Source of the DNA: Alloprevotella sp.
GTDB lineage: Bacteria; Bacteroidota; Bacteroidia; Bacteroidales; Muribaculaceae
Reading direction: 5' to 3'
DNA length: 64,000 nt
Assembly (NCBI GenBank): GCA_023663135.1
Contig: JAMPIE010000003.1
Location: forward strand, 1 to 64,000
Part shown: positions 48,226 to 57,861 of the stretch, piece by piece
Layout: each line of letters begins with the position of its first letter
Numbering within the stretch: position 1 is the stretch's first letter
The notes under the pieces: model-generated
Told to the model about the DNA's origin: nothing
What the model saw: only the letters and a program-made list of their open reading frames with translations
The model's database searches: none
Made by a program: the position numbers and the translations under genes

Positions 48226-49939
48226 TCTTTTTCTGCTCTTTCTCCCAACTGTCTTTGAGTGCTATCGTGCGATTGAAGATAAGGTGGGAGGGGGTGCTGT
48301 CGTAGTCGGGGGTGAAGTAACCGATGCGCTGAAACTGGAAGTGTGCGCCCTTGGTGGCGTTTTCGGCAATGAAGGGCTCTACCTTCACTCCTTCCACTAC
48401 TTTGAGGGAGTCGGGGTTGAGCAGGTCGCGGAAGTCCTTGTCGGTCTCTGCGGCGGGATTTTCAACGTTGAAGAGACGATCGTAGAGGCGCACTGTGGCG
48501 TCGCTGGCGGTGGCGGCGTTCACCCAGTGAAGGGTGCCTTTGACTTTGCGCATTGAGCCTGGGAGACCTGAGCGTGTCTCGGGGTCGTAGGTGCAGAGGA
48601 TGGTGGTGATGTTGCCGTCGGCATCCTTCTCTACTCCCTCACACTTGATGATATATGCACCTTTGAGGCGCACTTCGCCGCCGGGGGCGAGGCGGAAAAA
48701 TTTTTTGGGGGGATTTTCCATGAAGTCGTCGCGCTCAATATATATTTCGCGGCTGAAGGGCATCTTGTGGGTTCCGGCATTGGGATCCTCGGGGTTGTTT
48801 TCCATCTCTACGGTCTCTGTCTGCCCCTCAGGATAGTTGGTTATCACCACCTTGACGGGGTTCATGACAGCCATGGCGCGGGTGGATATGGCGTTGAGGT
48901 CTTCGCGCACGGCGTGTTCCAAGAGGGCCACTGAGTTGAGTGCTTCATATTTGGTGTAGCCAATGCGATCGATGAAGTTGCGGATGGCGGCGGGGGTGAA
49001 GCCTCGGCGGCGCATTCCTGAGATGGTGGGCATGCGGGGGTCGTCCCATCCGGCCACGAGCCCTTCCTTGACGAGCTGGAGGAGCTTACGCTTGCTCATT
49101 ACGGTGTAGGTGAGATTGAGCCGGTTAAACTCTATCTGACGAGGGCAGTATGAGTCATCGGCGAGCTCGTGGACAAAGTGCTCGTAGAGAGGGCGATGGA
49201 CCACAAATTCCAGGGTGCATATTGAGTGGGTGACCCCCTCGAAGTAGTCGCTTTGGCCATGGGCAAAGTCATACATGGGGTAGACTTTCCATGTGGTCCC
49301 GGTGCGATGGTGGGGAGTCTTGATTATGCGATACATTATTGGGTCGCGGAAGTGCATATTGGGGTTGGCCATGTCGATTTTGGCTCGGAGCACTCGCGCG
49401 CCTTCGTCAAACTCACCCTTGTTCATGCGCTCAAAGAGGTCGAGGTTTTCCTCAACGGATCGGTTGCGATAGGGACTCTCTATGCCGGGCTCGGTGGGGG
49501 TGCCTTTCTGAGAGGCTATTTCCTCTGAGGTCTGGTCGTCAACATAGGCTTTACCCTCTTTGATTAGGCGAATGGCCAGGTCGTAGAGCTTTGGGAAGTA
49601 GTCGGATGCATAATACTCGCGGTCGCCCCAGTCAAAGCCGAGCCAGTGGATATCTTCGCGTATGGCATCGACATATTCCACATCTTCCTTGACGGGGTTG
49701 GTGTCGTCGAAGCGCAGGTTGCAGGTGCCTCCAAATTTCTCAGCCACTCCAAAATCCATGCATATGGCCTTTGCGTGGCCAATGTGGAGGTATCCGTTTG
49801 GCTCGGGTGGAAAGCGTGTGTTGAGTCTTCCGCCGTTCTTGCCGGCGGCGAGGTCGTCGGCCACAATCTGTTCTACGAAGTTAAGGCCTTTGCCTGCCGA
49901 GTCGCGGGCTTCAAGGTCTAAGGTCTTATCGTCTGCCAT
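48218..49939 (-). CDS. glnS: Glutaminyl-tRNA synthetase
   Basis: A 573-residue class I synthetase that charges tRNA-Gln. HIGH motif [13 protein letters not shown] and KMSKS variant [11 protein letters not shown] are present; other typical blocks are [37 protein letters not shown] and [11 protein letters not shown]. The C-terminal anticodon-binding domain holds [21 protein letters not shown] sequence. First gene of the run to the MATE gene, with a full promoter at 50024-50054. Confidence 0.97.
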
Positions 49940-50023
49940 AGTAGTATATGCGATGATGGATGATTACGTAAGTGCCGGGGGCGTTGGGAAAGCCGGAGCC
50001 GCCGGGGAGTGTCAATTAAGTTG

Positions 50024-50054
50024 CAAAGGTATGCAAAATCCCAAAAGCGACAAA
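50024..50054 (-). promoter_or_regulatory. Promoter of the glnS operon
   Basis: Minus strand TTTG (50051-50054), 19 bases, TACCTTTG (50024-50031). Predicted leader about 80 bases. Confidence 0.75.
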
Positions 50055-50123
50055 ATATTTCTAATGGTGGCACTGTTATGGATATTACTTTGTAGGCACA
50101 AGGGATTGAAATTTGTGCATTTG

Positions 50124-50155
50124 TTTGCCTGTTTTGACAAAAAAATATACTTTTG
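50124..50155 (+). promoter_or_regulatory. Promoter of the ilv operon
   Basis: Plus strand TTTG (50124-50127), 20 bases, TACTTTTG (50148-50155). Full consensus. The leader to the ilvD start at 50227 is about 65 bases; I see no leucine/valine-rich leader peptide. Confidence 0.75.
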
Positions 50156-50226
50156 CAATTCCGTGTGGGCGCGATGCCTCTTCTTTTGGGGATGACATGC
50201 CCAATCGGATTGCTCAATTTTCAATT

Positions 50227-52050
50227 ATGGTACATCAACTAAGGAGCGCTGCATCAACCATGGGCCGCCGCATGGCAGGGGCTCGTGCTCTGTGGCGTGC
50301 CAACGGCATGAAGGACTCCCAGATGGGCAAGCCCGTCATTGCTGTTGTCAATTCGTTTACACAATTTGTCCCCGGCCACACTCATCTCCATGAGATAGGT
50401 CAAGAGGTAAAGGCCGAGATAGAGAAGGCCGGCTGCTTTGCTGCTGAGTTTAATACTATTGCCATCGATGATGGCATTGCCATGGGTCACGATGGTATGC
50501 TCTACTCCCTCCCTTCGCGCGAACTTATTGCCGACTCTGTTGAGTATATGGTCAATGCCCACAAGGCCGATGCCATGGTGTGCATCTCCAATTGCGATAA
50601 GGTCACTCCCGGAATGCTTATCGCAGCCATGCGTCTGAATATCCCCTGCATCTTTGTCAGCGGTGGACCCATGGAGGCCGGCCGTCTCGGCAATCGCGCC
50701 CTCGACCTCATCGACGTGATGATTGACTCGGCCGACGAGAGCATCGACGATAAGACGGTGGAGGAGATTGAGAGGGCAGGCTGTCCAACCTGCGGCTCAT
50801 GCTCCGGTATGTTTACCGCCAATTCCATGAACTCTCTCAATGAGGCAATCGGCTTGGCCCTTCCCGGCAATGGCACGGTGGTGGCCACTCACATCAACCG
50901 CCGCGAGCTCTTCCGCAAGGCCGCCCGTCGCATCGTAGACAACACTTGGGCCTACTATCGAGACGGCGACGAGAGTGTCCTCCCGCGCTCTATTGCCACT
51001 CGCAGTGCCATGCTCAATGCTATGACCCTCGACATTGCCATGGGGGGCTCCACCAACACCGTGCTCCATCTGCTGGCCATCGCTCATGAAGCCGGAGTGG
51101 ACTTCACAATGGCCGACATTGACGCACTCTCGCTCAAGACCCCGGTGCTCTGCAAGGTGGCGCCCAACTCACATTATCATATCCAGGATGTCAATCGCGC
51201 CGGCGGCATCCTCTCGATTATGAAAATATTGGCCGACAATGGCTTGATTGATACCTCGGTCAAGCGCGTCGACGGCCTGTCACTCGCGCAGGCCATCGAC
51301 CGATTTGCTATCGGTGGCAAGGATTTCTCCGACGAGGCAGATGAGCTATGGCGGTCGGCCCCCGGCGAGAAGCGCAGCCTCACTCTTGGCAGCCAGATGA
51401 ACTATTACGGCGAGCTTGACACCGACCGTGTCCACGGATGTATCCGCGATATGGAGCATGCCTACGTCAGGGATGGCGGCATTGCGGTCCTCCGCGGCAA
51501 TATTGCCCTCGATGGCTGTGTGGTCAAGACGGCCGGCGTCGACCCCTCCATCTTCCGTTTCCGTGGTCCGGCCAAGGTGTTCCGCTCTCAAGAAGAGGCT
51601 GTCGACGGCATCCTTGGCGGCAAGGTTGTGGCCGGCGACGTGGTGGTCATTGCCTTTGAGGGGCCCAAGGGAGGGCCCGGTATGCAGGAGATGCTCTATC
51701 CCACCAGCTACATAAAGAGCCGACACCTGGGCAAGGAGTGTGCGCTCATCACCGACGGCCGCTTCTCAGGCGGCACTTCGGGCCTCTCCATTGGCCACAT
51801 CTCCCCGGAGGCAGCTGCCGGTGGCAATATTGGACTTGTGCGCGATGGCGACATCATCTCCATCGACATTCCCGCCCGCTCCATCTCCGTTGAGCTCTCC
51901 GATGCCGAGCTCCAGGCTCGCCGACGCGAGGAGGAGGCTCACGGGCCGGAGGCCTTCACCCCCCGCGGTCGCGACAGGCATGTCTCGCGTGCCCTCCGAG
52001 CCTATGCCGCCACTGTGGCTTCGGCCGACAAGGGGGGCGTGAGAATTTAA
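50227..52050 (+). CDS. ilvD: Dihydroxy-acid dehydratase
   Basis: A 607-residue iron-sulfur enzyme of valine/isoleucine synthesis. The start at 50227 ([25 protein letters not shown] is the family N-terminus, split here by the ATG choice) is preferred to 50113 and 50197, because 50113 lies upstream of the promoter. Cluster cysteines are in [12 protein letters not shown] and [35 protein letters not shown] and [11 protein letters not shown] follow near the C-terminus. First gene of the five-gene operon. Confidence 0.96.
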   Translation: MVHQLRSAASTMGRRMAGARALWRANGMKDSQMGKPVIAVVNSFTQFVPGHTHLHEIGQEVKAEIEKAGCFAAEFNTIAIDDGIAMGHDGMLYSLPSRELIADSVEYMVNAHKADAMVCISNCDKVTPGMLIAAMRLNIPCIFVSGGPMEAGRLGNRALDLIDVMIDSADESIDDKTVEEIERAGCPTCGSCSGMFTANSMNSLNEAIGLALPGNGTVVATHINRRELFRKAARRIVDNTWAYYRDGDESVLPRSIATRSAMLNAMTLDIAMGGSTNTVLHLLAIAHEAGVDFTMADIDALSLKTPVLCKVAPNSHYHIQDVNRAGGILSIMKILADNGLIDTSVKRVDGLSLAQAIDRFAIGGKDFSDEADELWRSAPGEKRSLTLGSQMNYYGELDTDRVHGCIRDMEHAYVRDGGIAVLRGNIALDGCVVKTAGVDPSIFRFRGPAKVFRSQEEAVDGILGGKVVAGDVVVIAFEGPKGGPGMQEMLYPTSYIKSRHLGKECALITDGRFSGGTSGLSIGHISPEAAAGGNIGLVRDGDIISIDIPARSISVELSDAELQARRREEEAHGPEAFTPRGRDRHVSRALRAYAATVASADKGGVRI

Positions 52051-52098
52051 GCCTACTTTATCCATTAACATAGCATTAACATCATCAGATCATAGCGT

Positions 52099-53835
52099 AT
52101 GAGCGAGACAATTACAGGTGCTGAGGCGATAGTCCGCGGGCTTATCCATGAAGGGGTTGACCGAGTCTTTGGCTATCCCGGAGGTGCCATCATACCACTC
52201 TACGACACTCTTTACGACTACACCGACAGGATCACCCATGTCTTGACCAGACACGAGCAAGGGGCCATCCACGCCGCCCAAGGATATGCCAGAGCAAGCC
52301 ATCGCACGGGGGTGGTGGTGGTGACATCGGGGCCGGGAGCGGCAAATGTCATCACGGGACTGAGCGATGCCAATATCGACTCCACCCCCCTTGTAATCAT
52401 CATAGGGCAGGTCCATTCTGAGCTCCTTGGTTCCGACGCCTTCCAGGAGACCGACGTGGTGGGTATCACCCAGCCAATATCAAAGTGGAATCTCCAGATA
52501 CGCCGATCTGAGGATATCCCCGAGGCCATTGCGCGTGCCTTTTATATCGCCAACACCGGCAGGCCCGGCCCGGTGGTGCTCGACATCGCCAAGGATGCCC
52601 AGACCGGCACCTTGGAATGGGACCGCTACCGCCGCTGCAACTTCATACGCTCATATATACCTTATCCTGAGGTGAGCGACACCGAACTTCATATTGCAGC
52701 CTCGCTCATCAATGCCTCAGAGCGCCCGCTTGTCATCTCGGGTCAGGGCGTGATGATTGCCGGAGCCGAGAAAGAGCTTGCTGCACTGGCCGAGAAGGCC
52801 GACCTTCCGGTGGCTTCTACCCTCATGGGCCTCTCCACCATGCCATCTGACCATCCGCTATATAAAGGGATGGTGGGAATGCATGGTAATATAGGGCCAA
52901 ACTTTAACACTAATCGCGCAGACTTGATCATAGCCGTCGGGATGCGTTTTGACGACCGTGTCACCGGCGCTGTTGAGAAATATGCGCCGCAGGCCAAGAT
53001 ACTTCACATAGACATTGACAAGGCTGAGTTTGACAAAAACATCAAGACCTATGCACGTATCCATGGCGACGCACGCGAAGTGCTCCACCGCCTCTATGGC
53101 CTCGTCCGTGAGGCCAAGCACACCGATTGGCTCCGCACTTTTGACGTGGCCAACGACGTGGAGCGTCGCCGCGTGATGGAGCCTGAGCTCAACTCCACCG
53201 ACCCCGAGGCCCGCTGTCATATGGGGGAAGTGGCTCGTAAGGTGAGCCTTGCAGCCGGTATAGACCCAATCCTTGTCACTGATGTCGGTCTCAACCAGAT
53301 GCTCTCGTCGCGCTATTTCCGCTACACTGCTCCCCGCTCCATCATCACCACCGGCGGCCTCGGCACCATGGGTTTTGGCCTCCCCGCCGCCATCGGCGCC
53401 AAGATGGGTGCGCCCAAGCGCACAGTCTGTGTCTTTGCAGGCGACGGTGGCATACAGATGACCATCCAGGAGCTCGGCACTATAATGCAATATAATGTTA
53501 ATGTGAAGATAATAGTGCTTAACAACGACTATCTCGGCAACGTCAAGCAGTGGCAGCTCCTCTTCTACAATAAGCGCTACTCCCAGACCCCCATGGTCAA
53601 CCCCGACTTTGCCATGATTTCTCGCGCCTATGGCATTCCGGCCGAGGAGGTGGAGCGCCGAGCCGACCTTGACGGCGCCATAGCCCGCATGATGGCCACC
53701 GACGGCCCCTACCTGCTCAATGTCATGGTCGACCCCGCCGATATGGTATTCCCCATGACCCCCAACGGGTGTGCTGTAGACTATATCATGCTCACTCCCA
53801 CGGAGGTCTACACCCCCGAGATGAACCAACCATAA
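52099..53835 (+). CDS. ilvB: Acetolactate synthase large subunit
   Basis: A 578-residue TPP enzyme making acetolactate or acetohydroxybutyrate. Conserved: VFGYPGGAIIPLYD, HEQGAIHAAQGYAR, TSGPGAANVITGL, QETDVVGITQPI and the TPP motif GDGGIQMTIQELGTIMQYN. The FAD-binding central domain contains SGQGVMIAGAEK. It follows ilvD by 48 bases and precedes ilvN by 18. Confidence 0.96.
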   Translation: MSETITGAEAIVRGLIHEGVDRVFGYPGGAIIPLYDTLYDYTDRITHVLTRHEQGAIHAAQGYARASHRTGVVVVTSGPGAANVITGLSDANIDSTPLVIIIGQVHSELLGSDAFQETDVVGITQPISKWNLQIRRSEDIPEAIARAFYIANTGRPGPVVLDIAKDAQTGTLEWDRYRRCNFIRSYIPYPEVSDTELHIAASLINASERPLVISGQGVMIAGAEKELAALAEKADLPVASTLMGLSTMPSDHPLYKGMVGMHGNIGPNFNTNRADLIIAVGMRFDDRVTGAVEKYAPQAKILHIDIDKAEFDKNIKTYARIHGDAREVLHRLYGLVREAKHTDWLRTFDVANDVERRRVMEPELNSTDPEARCHMGEVARKVSLAAGIDPILVTDVGLNQMLSSRYFRYTAPRSIITTGGLGTMGFGLPAAIGAKMGAPKRTVCVFAGDGGIQMTIQELGTIMQYNVNVKIIVLNNDYLGNVKQWQLLFYNKRYSQTPMVNPDFAMISRAYGIPAEEVERRADLDGAIARMMATDGPYLLNVMVDPADMVFPMTPNGCAVDYIMLTPTEVYTPEMNQP

Positions 53836-53853
53836 TCCTCCTTCCTCCCCATC

Positions 53854-54414
53854 ATGGACGAAAAGCAATTATTCACCATATCGATATTCACCGAAAATCA
53901 TGTAGGTCTGCTCAACCAGCTCTCCATCATTTTCACCCGCCGATGTCTAAACATAGAGAGCTGTTCGGCAAGCCGATGCTCTCTCGACGGCGTCCACAAG
54001 ATTACACTTACCTGCTTTTCCGACCGCCGCTCGCTCGAGAAGGCAGTCGACCAGATTGAGAAGCGCATCGACGTGATTAAGGCCTATCTGTATACCGACG
54101 ATGAGGTTGTCTATCAGGAAGTGGCTCTTTATAAAGTGTCTACGGCCAAGCTCCTTGAGGAAAATAACTTGGAGGAGATAATGCGCCGCCATAGCGCCCG
54201 CATCCTTGACATCACCGCCAATTATACCATTCTCGAAAAGACCGGACACAGCGACGAGACCGAGGCTCTCTTCCTTGAGCTTAAGCGCTATGACCTCACC
54301 CAGTTTGTCCGCTCCGGACGCGTTGCCATCACCAAGAGCCCCGTGGAGCTCGTTGATGCCTACCTTAAGGAACAGGAGGAGCGGCGCCTTCGTCTTACCC
54401 ATGACATGGCTTGA
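53854..54414 (+). CDS. ilvN: Acetolactate synthase small (regulatory) subunit
   Basis: A 186-residue ACT-domain subunit. FTISIFTENHVGLLNQLSII is the ACT start and RRCLNIESCSASRC its continuation; the second half (ALYKVSTAKLLEENNLE; RHSARILDITANYTILEKTG) is the C-terminal IlvN domain. It binds valine-type inhibitors and activates IlvB. It is encoded next to its partner. Confidence 0.94.
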   Translation: MDEKQLFTISIFTENHVGLLNQLSIIFTRRCLNIESCSASRCSLDGVHKITLTCFSDRRSLEKAVDQIEKRIDVIKAYLYTDDEVVYQEVALYKVSTAKLLEENNLEEIMRRHSARILDITANYTILEKTGHSDETEALFLELKRYDLTQFVRSGRVAITKSPVELVDAYLKEQEERRLRLTHDMA

Positions 54415-54444
54415 CCTCCCAGCCCAGTCCATCACCCTTCTGTC

Positions 54445-55206
54445 ATGAAAGACCTCTCAAGACGATATGACATCTCGCCCGACGGATGCGATGCCGCCAA
54501 GCGTCTACCACCCTCGGCACTTGTTGCCGACATCATCAGCTTGGCTGTAAGCCATGCCGACTCGCTCGGCGTTGGATATAGCGCCATGAAGCCCCTTGGC
54601 ATCATGTGGGTCATGGGGCGGCTTAGTATCGAGGTGACACGCTGGCCCGCAATGTTTGACACCTTTGAGCTCACAACATGGGTGGAGGGAGTCAATCGCC
54701 TTTTCAGCGAGCGCGATTTTGAGGTGAAAGTCAACGGTAGCATATCCGGGTATGCCCGGACCGTGTGGAGTGCTATCGACATGGCTACTCGCCGCTCAGC
54801 ATCCCTCACCCCCGTCATCGAAAGCCTCGGCGATGCTGCCGATCCCGACCGTCCTTGCCCCATTGCCAAGGTCCCACGCCTTGCCGCGCCTGAGTCCCCA
54901 AGTTCCGTTCGCTCCTACCTCTTCGGGTTGAGCGACCTCGACTTCAATCGTCATGTCACCACCACCCGATATGTCGACCTTATTATGGACTGTGTCCCGC
55001 TCACCCTCTACGACACCCACCGCCTCCTCCGCTTCGATATCGTCTTCCATCACGAAGCTCGGTATGGCGATGAGGTTGAGGTCATAAACTCCATTGAGCC
55101 CGCCTCAAAAGCTGATAATATCACAGTTAAAGCTGCTATAGTCAAAGGCGGCGACCGCGCCATTATCCTCACCGCAGCCTCCATCACCCTTATTCCCGTT
55201 AACTAA
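54445..55206 (+). CDS. Acyl-ACP thioesterase
   Basis: A 253-residue acyl-ACP thioesterase (FatA-like, two hotdog halves). First half: WVMGRLSIEVTRWPAMFDT, then TTWVEGVNRLFSERDFEV. Second half: SDLDFNRHVTTTRYVDLIMD, with the N-R-H stretch typical of these thioesterases. It releases fatty acids from ACP. Its place inside ilvD-ilvB-ilvN-ilvC is common in Bacteroides and suggests a link to branched-chain fatty acid synthesis, whose primers come from the same pathway. Co-transcribed: gaps of 30 and 21 bases to its neighbours. Confidence 0.88.
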   Translation: MKDLSRRYDISPDGCDAAKRLPPSALVADIISLAVSHADSLGVGYSAMKPLGIMWVMGRLSIEVTRWPAMFDTFELTTWVEGVNRLFSERDFEVKVNGSISGYARTVWSAIDMATRRSASLTPVIESLGDAADPDRPCPIAKVPRLAAPESPSSVRSYLFGLSDLDFNRHVTTTRYVDLIMDCVPLTLYDTHRLLRFDIVFHHEARYGDEVEVINSIEPASKADNITVKAAIVKGGDRAIILTAASITLIPVN

Positions 55207-55227
55207 TCTTATTCCCTAACATATATT

Positions 55228-56271
55228 ATGGCTAAAATGAATTTTGGCGGAGTTGAAGAGAATGTCATCATCCGCGACGAATTTCCCCTCGAGCATGCCC
55301 GCGAGGTGCTCAAGGATGAGACCATCGCCGTCATTGGCTATGGCGTCCAGGGCCCCGGGCAGAGCATGAACCTCCGCGACAACGGCTTCAACGTCATCGT
55401 GGGCCAGCGTCAGGGCAAGACCTACGAAAAGGCCATCGCTGACGGCTGGAAGCCCGGCGAGACACTCTTCTCCATCGAAGAAGCATGCCAGAAGGCCACC
55501 ATCATCATGTGTCTCCTCTCCGACGCAGCCGTCATGAGCGTCTGGCCCAAGATCAAGCAATATCTCACCCCCGGTAAAGCTCTCTATTTCTCCCACGGCT
55601 TTGCCATCACCTGGAACGACCGCACCGGTGTCATACCCCCGAAGGATATCGACGTTATCATGGTGGCACCCAAAGGCTCCGGCACCTCACTACGCACCAT
55701 GTTCCTCGAAGGCCGAGGCCTCAACTCATCATATGCCATCTATCAAGACTACACCGGACGCGCCTTTGAACGCACCATAGCCCTTGGCATAGGCATCGGC
55801 TCCGGCTACCTCTTTGAGACCACCTTCCAGCGCGAAGCCACCTCCGACCTCACCGGAGAGCGTGGCTCTCTCATGGGTGCCATCCAGGGTCTCCTCCTCG
55901 CCCAGTATGAAGTGCTCCGTGAAAACGGCCACACCCCCTCCGAAGCCTTCAACGAGACGGTTGAGGAGCTCACACAGAGCCTCATGCCTCTCTTCGCTAA
56001 GAACGGCATGGACTGGATGTATGCCAACTGCTCCACCACCGCCCAGCGCGGCGCCCTTGATTGGATGGGTCCCTTCCACGACGCCATCAAGCCAGTCGTT
56101 GAGCGCCTCTACGCCTCAGTAAAGAGTGGCAACGAAGCTCAGGTCTCCATTGACTCCAACTCCAAGCCCGACTATCGCGAGAAACTCGAAGAAGAGCTCA
56201 AAGCCCTCCGCGAGAGCGAGATGTGGCAGACAGCCGTCACCGTCCGCAACCTCCGTCCCGAAAACAACTGA
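55228..56271 (+). CDS. ilvC: Ketol-acid reductoisomerase
   Basis: A 347-residue class I KARI, the second step of valine/isoleucine synthesis. The Rossmann motif is IAVIGYGVQGPGQSMNLRDN; the cofactor loop reads VIVGQRQGKTYEKA. The helical knotted domain has GSGTSLRTMFLEGRG and metal ligands in the SDLTGERGSLMGAI and SEAFNETVEEL regions. Last gene of the operon; a hairpin at 56292-56328 follows. Confidence 0.96.
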   Translation: MAKMNFGGVEENVIIRDEFPLEHAREVLKDETIAVIGYGVQGPGQSMNLRDNGFNVIVGQRQGKTYEKAIADGWKPGETLFSIEEACQKATIIMCLLSDAAVMSVWPKIKQYLTPGKALYFSHGFAITWNDRTGVIPPKDIDVIMVAPKGSGTSLRTMFLEGRGLNSSYAIYQDYTGRAFERTIALGIGIGSGYLFETTFQREATSDLTGERGSLMGAIQGLLLAQYEVLRENGHTPSEAFNETVEELTQSLMPLFAKNGMDWMYANCSTTAQRGALDWMGPFHDAIKPVVERLYASVKSGNEAQVSIDSNSKPDYREKLEEELKALRESEMWQTAVTVRNLRPENN

Positions 56272-56291
56272 TCACACCCATACCACCCATA

Positions 56292-56328
56292 AGCCGGGGC
56301 CATGACGCAATGCATCATGGCCCCGGCT
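56292..56328 (+). terminator. Terminator of the ilv operon
   Basis: Perfect 14-bp stem AGCCGGGGCCATGA/TCATGGCCCCGGCT with a nine-base loop, 20 bases past the ilvC stop. The downstream sequence is C/T-rich without a clean T-run. Confidence 0.75.
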
Positions 56329-56367
56329 CATATCTCCTATATAATCCCCTCCTCAATTATCCATCCT

Positions 56368-56386
56368 ATTCTTTACCAACTTATTT
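56368..56386 (-). repeat. Fragment of the dispersed intergenic repeat
   Basis: ATTCTTTACCAACTTATTT matches the right-hand end (minus-strand start) of copy 3 exactly over 19 bases; the flanks do not match. Likely a remnant of an older copy. Confidence 0.45.
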
Positions 56387-56482
56387 ATTTCAGCGATAAA
56401 GACATGTATCTGCTTGGCCCTATCCAAGGCAGCAGACATAGCGAGTAATAACACATCCGCGAATTTATGTGTCTGCGAAGGC

Positions 56483-56506
56483 GGATGCACCAAGGTGCAT
56501 CCCTAC
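56483..56506 (-). repeat. REP-like element: GTAG plus palindrome
   Basis: Perfect palindrome GGATGCACC-TT-GGTGCATCC, with GTAG directly adjacent on its minus-strand 5' side (56503-56506). This is the layout of RAYT-mobilised REP sequences. Sequence differs from the element at 34029-34064, so two families would be present. Confidence 0.6.
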
Positions 56507-56778
56507 AAATCACTATATTATCGTGTGTGGGAGACAATCGAGGTGAGGTCGGTAGGCTCTTTCCCGTAAAGACCTGGCCACGCCTCGTAGTGGGGCCGCA
56601 AGAGAGTGAAACTTTCGTGTGCCATCATGATTGGGATATAGAGTTTTATTGAATATGGTTGCAAGGTTACCATCGTATCAAAGCGACGTAATAATGTCGT
56701 AATCTCATCTTGAAAAAGTAAAAATGGATAATGGGAGAAGAAGGACTATTATACTGAGGAATCGGATGAAAAATGCCA

Positions 56779-56816
56779 CGGCGCCCGACATAAGCGGATG
56801 CCTATGCCGGGCGCCG
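56779..56816 (-). terminator. Hairpin likely terminating the TPR membrane protein gene
   Basis: Stem CGGCGCCCG/CGGGCGCCG with an inner CATA/TATG pairing. On the minus strand it follows repeat copy 3; without that copy it would lie about 25 bases past the TPR gene stop. Confidence 0.6.
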
Positions 56817-56845
56817 AGGATTGGCCTGTGAGACCGGGATTACTT

Positions 56846-57003
56846 AGTAATCTTCAAAAAATAACTTGGTAGACTTTCTTGTCTTTTTTGGCATCTATTT
56901 CAACTCAGTTTAGTCATGTAGCTCGCTACACTCCTGCACTTTCGCTAAAAAATCTGCACAAAAAATCCTGCGAAATTCTTTACCAACTTATTTTTTTTTA
57001 CGA
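56846..57003 (-). repeat. Dispersed intergenic repeat, copy 3 (full length), flanked by a direct repeat
   Basis: About 157 bases, near-identical to copy 2. The sequence GATTACTTAG occurs at both its edges (56838-56847 and 57002-57011), a 10-base direct repeat. The right copy contains the stop codon of the TPR gene (57004-57006). It separates that gene from its likely hairpin terminator. A 16-codon frame MPKKTRKSTKLFFEDY (56844-56894, minus) is identical in protein to the start of the one in copy 2. Confidence 0.9.
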
Positions 57004-57708
57004 TTACTTAGCTTCGGCTTGAGCCTTAGCGCGAGCGAGATACTTCTCGAGGTCAACGCCAAAAGTCTGGCCATAGTCGGGATAGAGGTCGATAATCTTC
57101 TGATAAATGGCGGCTTCCTCGCTATACTCGCCGAGCTCGCGACACACAGTGGCCTCCTTCATCATAAAGAAGGGGGTGTAGGCGGGATTGTTGTCAGAAA
57201 GCTTGGCAGCCTCTTCAAAGCACTTGCGCCCCTCAATAAGGTTGCCGAGGTTGACGTAACAGTCGCCCATGAGCGAGCGGCTCGAAGCGCCAATGATGCT
57301 CTCTTTGGTGTCATATTGCTTGAGGTATTTGATGGCCTCATTGAGCTTGGCGTCGCGGGAAGTGGTGTCGGCCTGAGCTTGGCGATAGAGGATTATAGCA
57401 GCGGAGAGGGCAGCGCGATTGCCGGCATCATAACCATAATTGTCGGCCACCTGCTGATATTGAGCCAACGCAAGAGAGTCTTGACCAAGACTCAGCGACA
57501 TGTCGGCCTGTGCAACAGCATCATTGGCAGCCTTTTTGCCCGGCTCGCGGATTGCGAAGATATAGATGATGACACAGATAATAACAGCCGATGCGGCTAT
57601 CATAATCCACATAAGGGTCTTTTGAGCCTTCTTTGTCTTCAGCTCATTGGCCATTGCCTCTTCGCTCTCTTTCTGAGCGAGATTTGAGGGATCTTGGTTG
57701 GTTGACAT
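57004..57708 (-). CDS. Single-pass membrane TPR protein
   Basis: A 234-residue protein. A charged cytoplasmic N-terminus (about 1-30) is followed by one membrane segment (TLMWIMIAASAVIICVII, about 31-52) and a periplasmic helical-repeat domain with TPR-like units (SLALAQYQQVADNYGYDAG; GDCYVNLGNLIEGRKCFEEA; EEAAIYQKIIDLYPDYG). The layout is like YfgM/BamD-type proteins that handle exported proteins, but the family assignment is loose. Its stop codon lies inside the direct repeat that flanks repeat copy 3. A hairpin GCGCCC/GGGCGC (57748-57765) is in its leader. Confidence 0.85.
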   Translation of the reverse strand: MSTNQDPSNLAQKESEEAMANELKTKKAQKTLMWIMIAASAVIICVIIYIFAIREPGKKAANDAVAQADMSLSLGQDSLALAQYQQVADNYGYDAGNRAALSAAIILYRQAQADTTSRDAKLNEAIKYLKQYDTKESIIGASSRSLMGDCYVNLGNLIEGRKCFEEAAKLSDNNPAYTPFFMMKEATVCRELGEYSEEAAIYQKIIDLYPDYGQTFGVDLEKYLARAKAQAEAK

Positions 57709-57775
57709 ATTAGTTAGTGAGGTGATTTAATTACAATAATAATCGTCGCGCCCCTGCGAGGGCGCAATAGCGAGG

Positions 57776-57783
57776 CAAAGGTA
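57776..57783 (-). promoter_or_regulatory. -7 element of the TPR gene promoter
   Basis: TACCTTTG on the minus strand, 68 bases upstream of the start; TTTC sits 20 bases further up, one mismatch from the -33 consensus. Confidence 0.6.
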
Positions 57784-57861
57784 ATGCTTTTTCGCTAATT
57801 AACGAAAAAAATTAACAATTACCGTATCTAAAGCCCACCGATAACGAAAGCGAAAACGAAA

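Larger units (their letters stand above)
56272..57003. other. Intergenic region between ilvC and the TPR membrane protein
   Basis: 732 bases without a credible gene. Contents: ilv terminator (56292-56328), repeat fragment (56368-56386), REP-like palindrome (56483-56506), unassigned sequence (56510-56770), a GC hairpin (56779-56816) and repeat copy 3 (56846-57003). The short frame 56467-56652 spans the palindrome and has no features. Confidence 0.75.

Noticed and set aside
52858..53868. A 336-codon open frame antisense to ilvB
   Set aside because: It is the complement of well-conserved coding sequence, has no recognisable motif, and long antisense frames are expected in GC-rich DNA. The same holds for 39180-39935, 18766-19401, 20569-21177, 6525-7181 and 58398-59096.
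56467..56652. A 61-codon plus-strand frame after ilvC
   Set aside because: It spans the REP-like palindrome, has no promoter, and no coding features.
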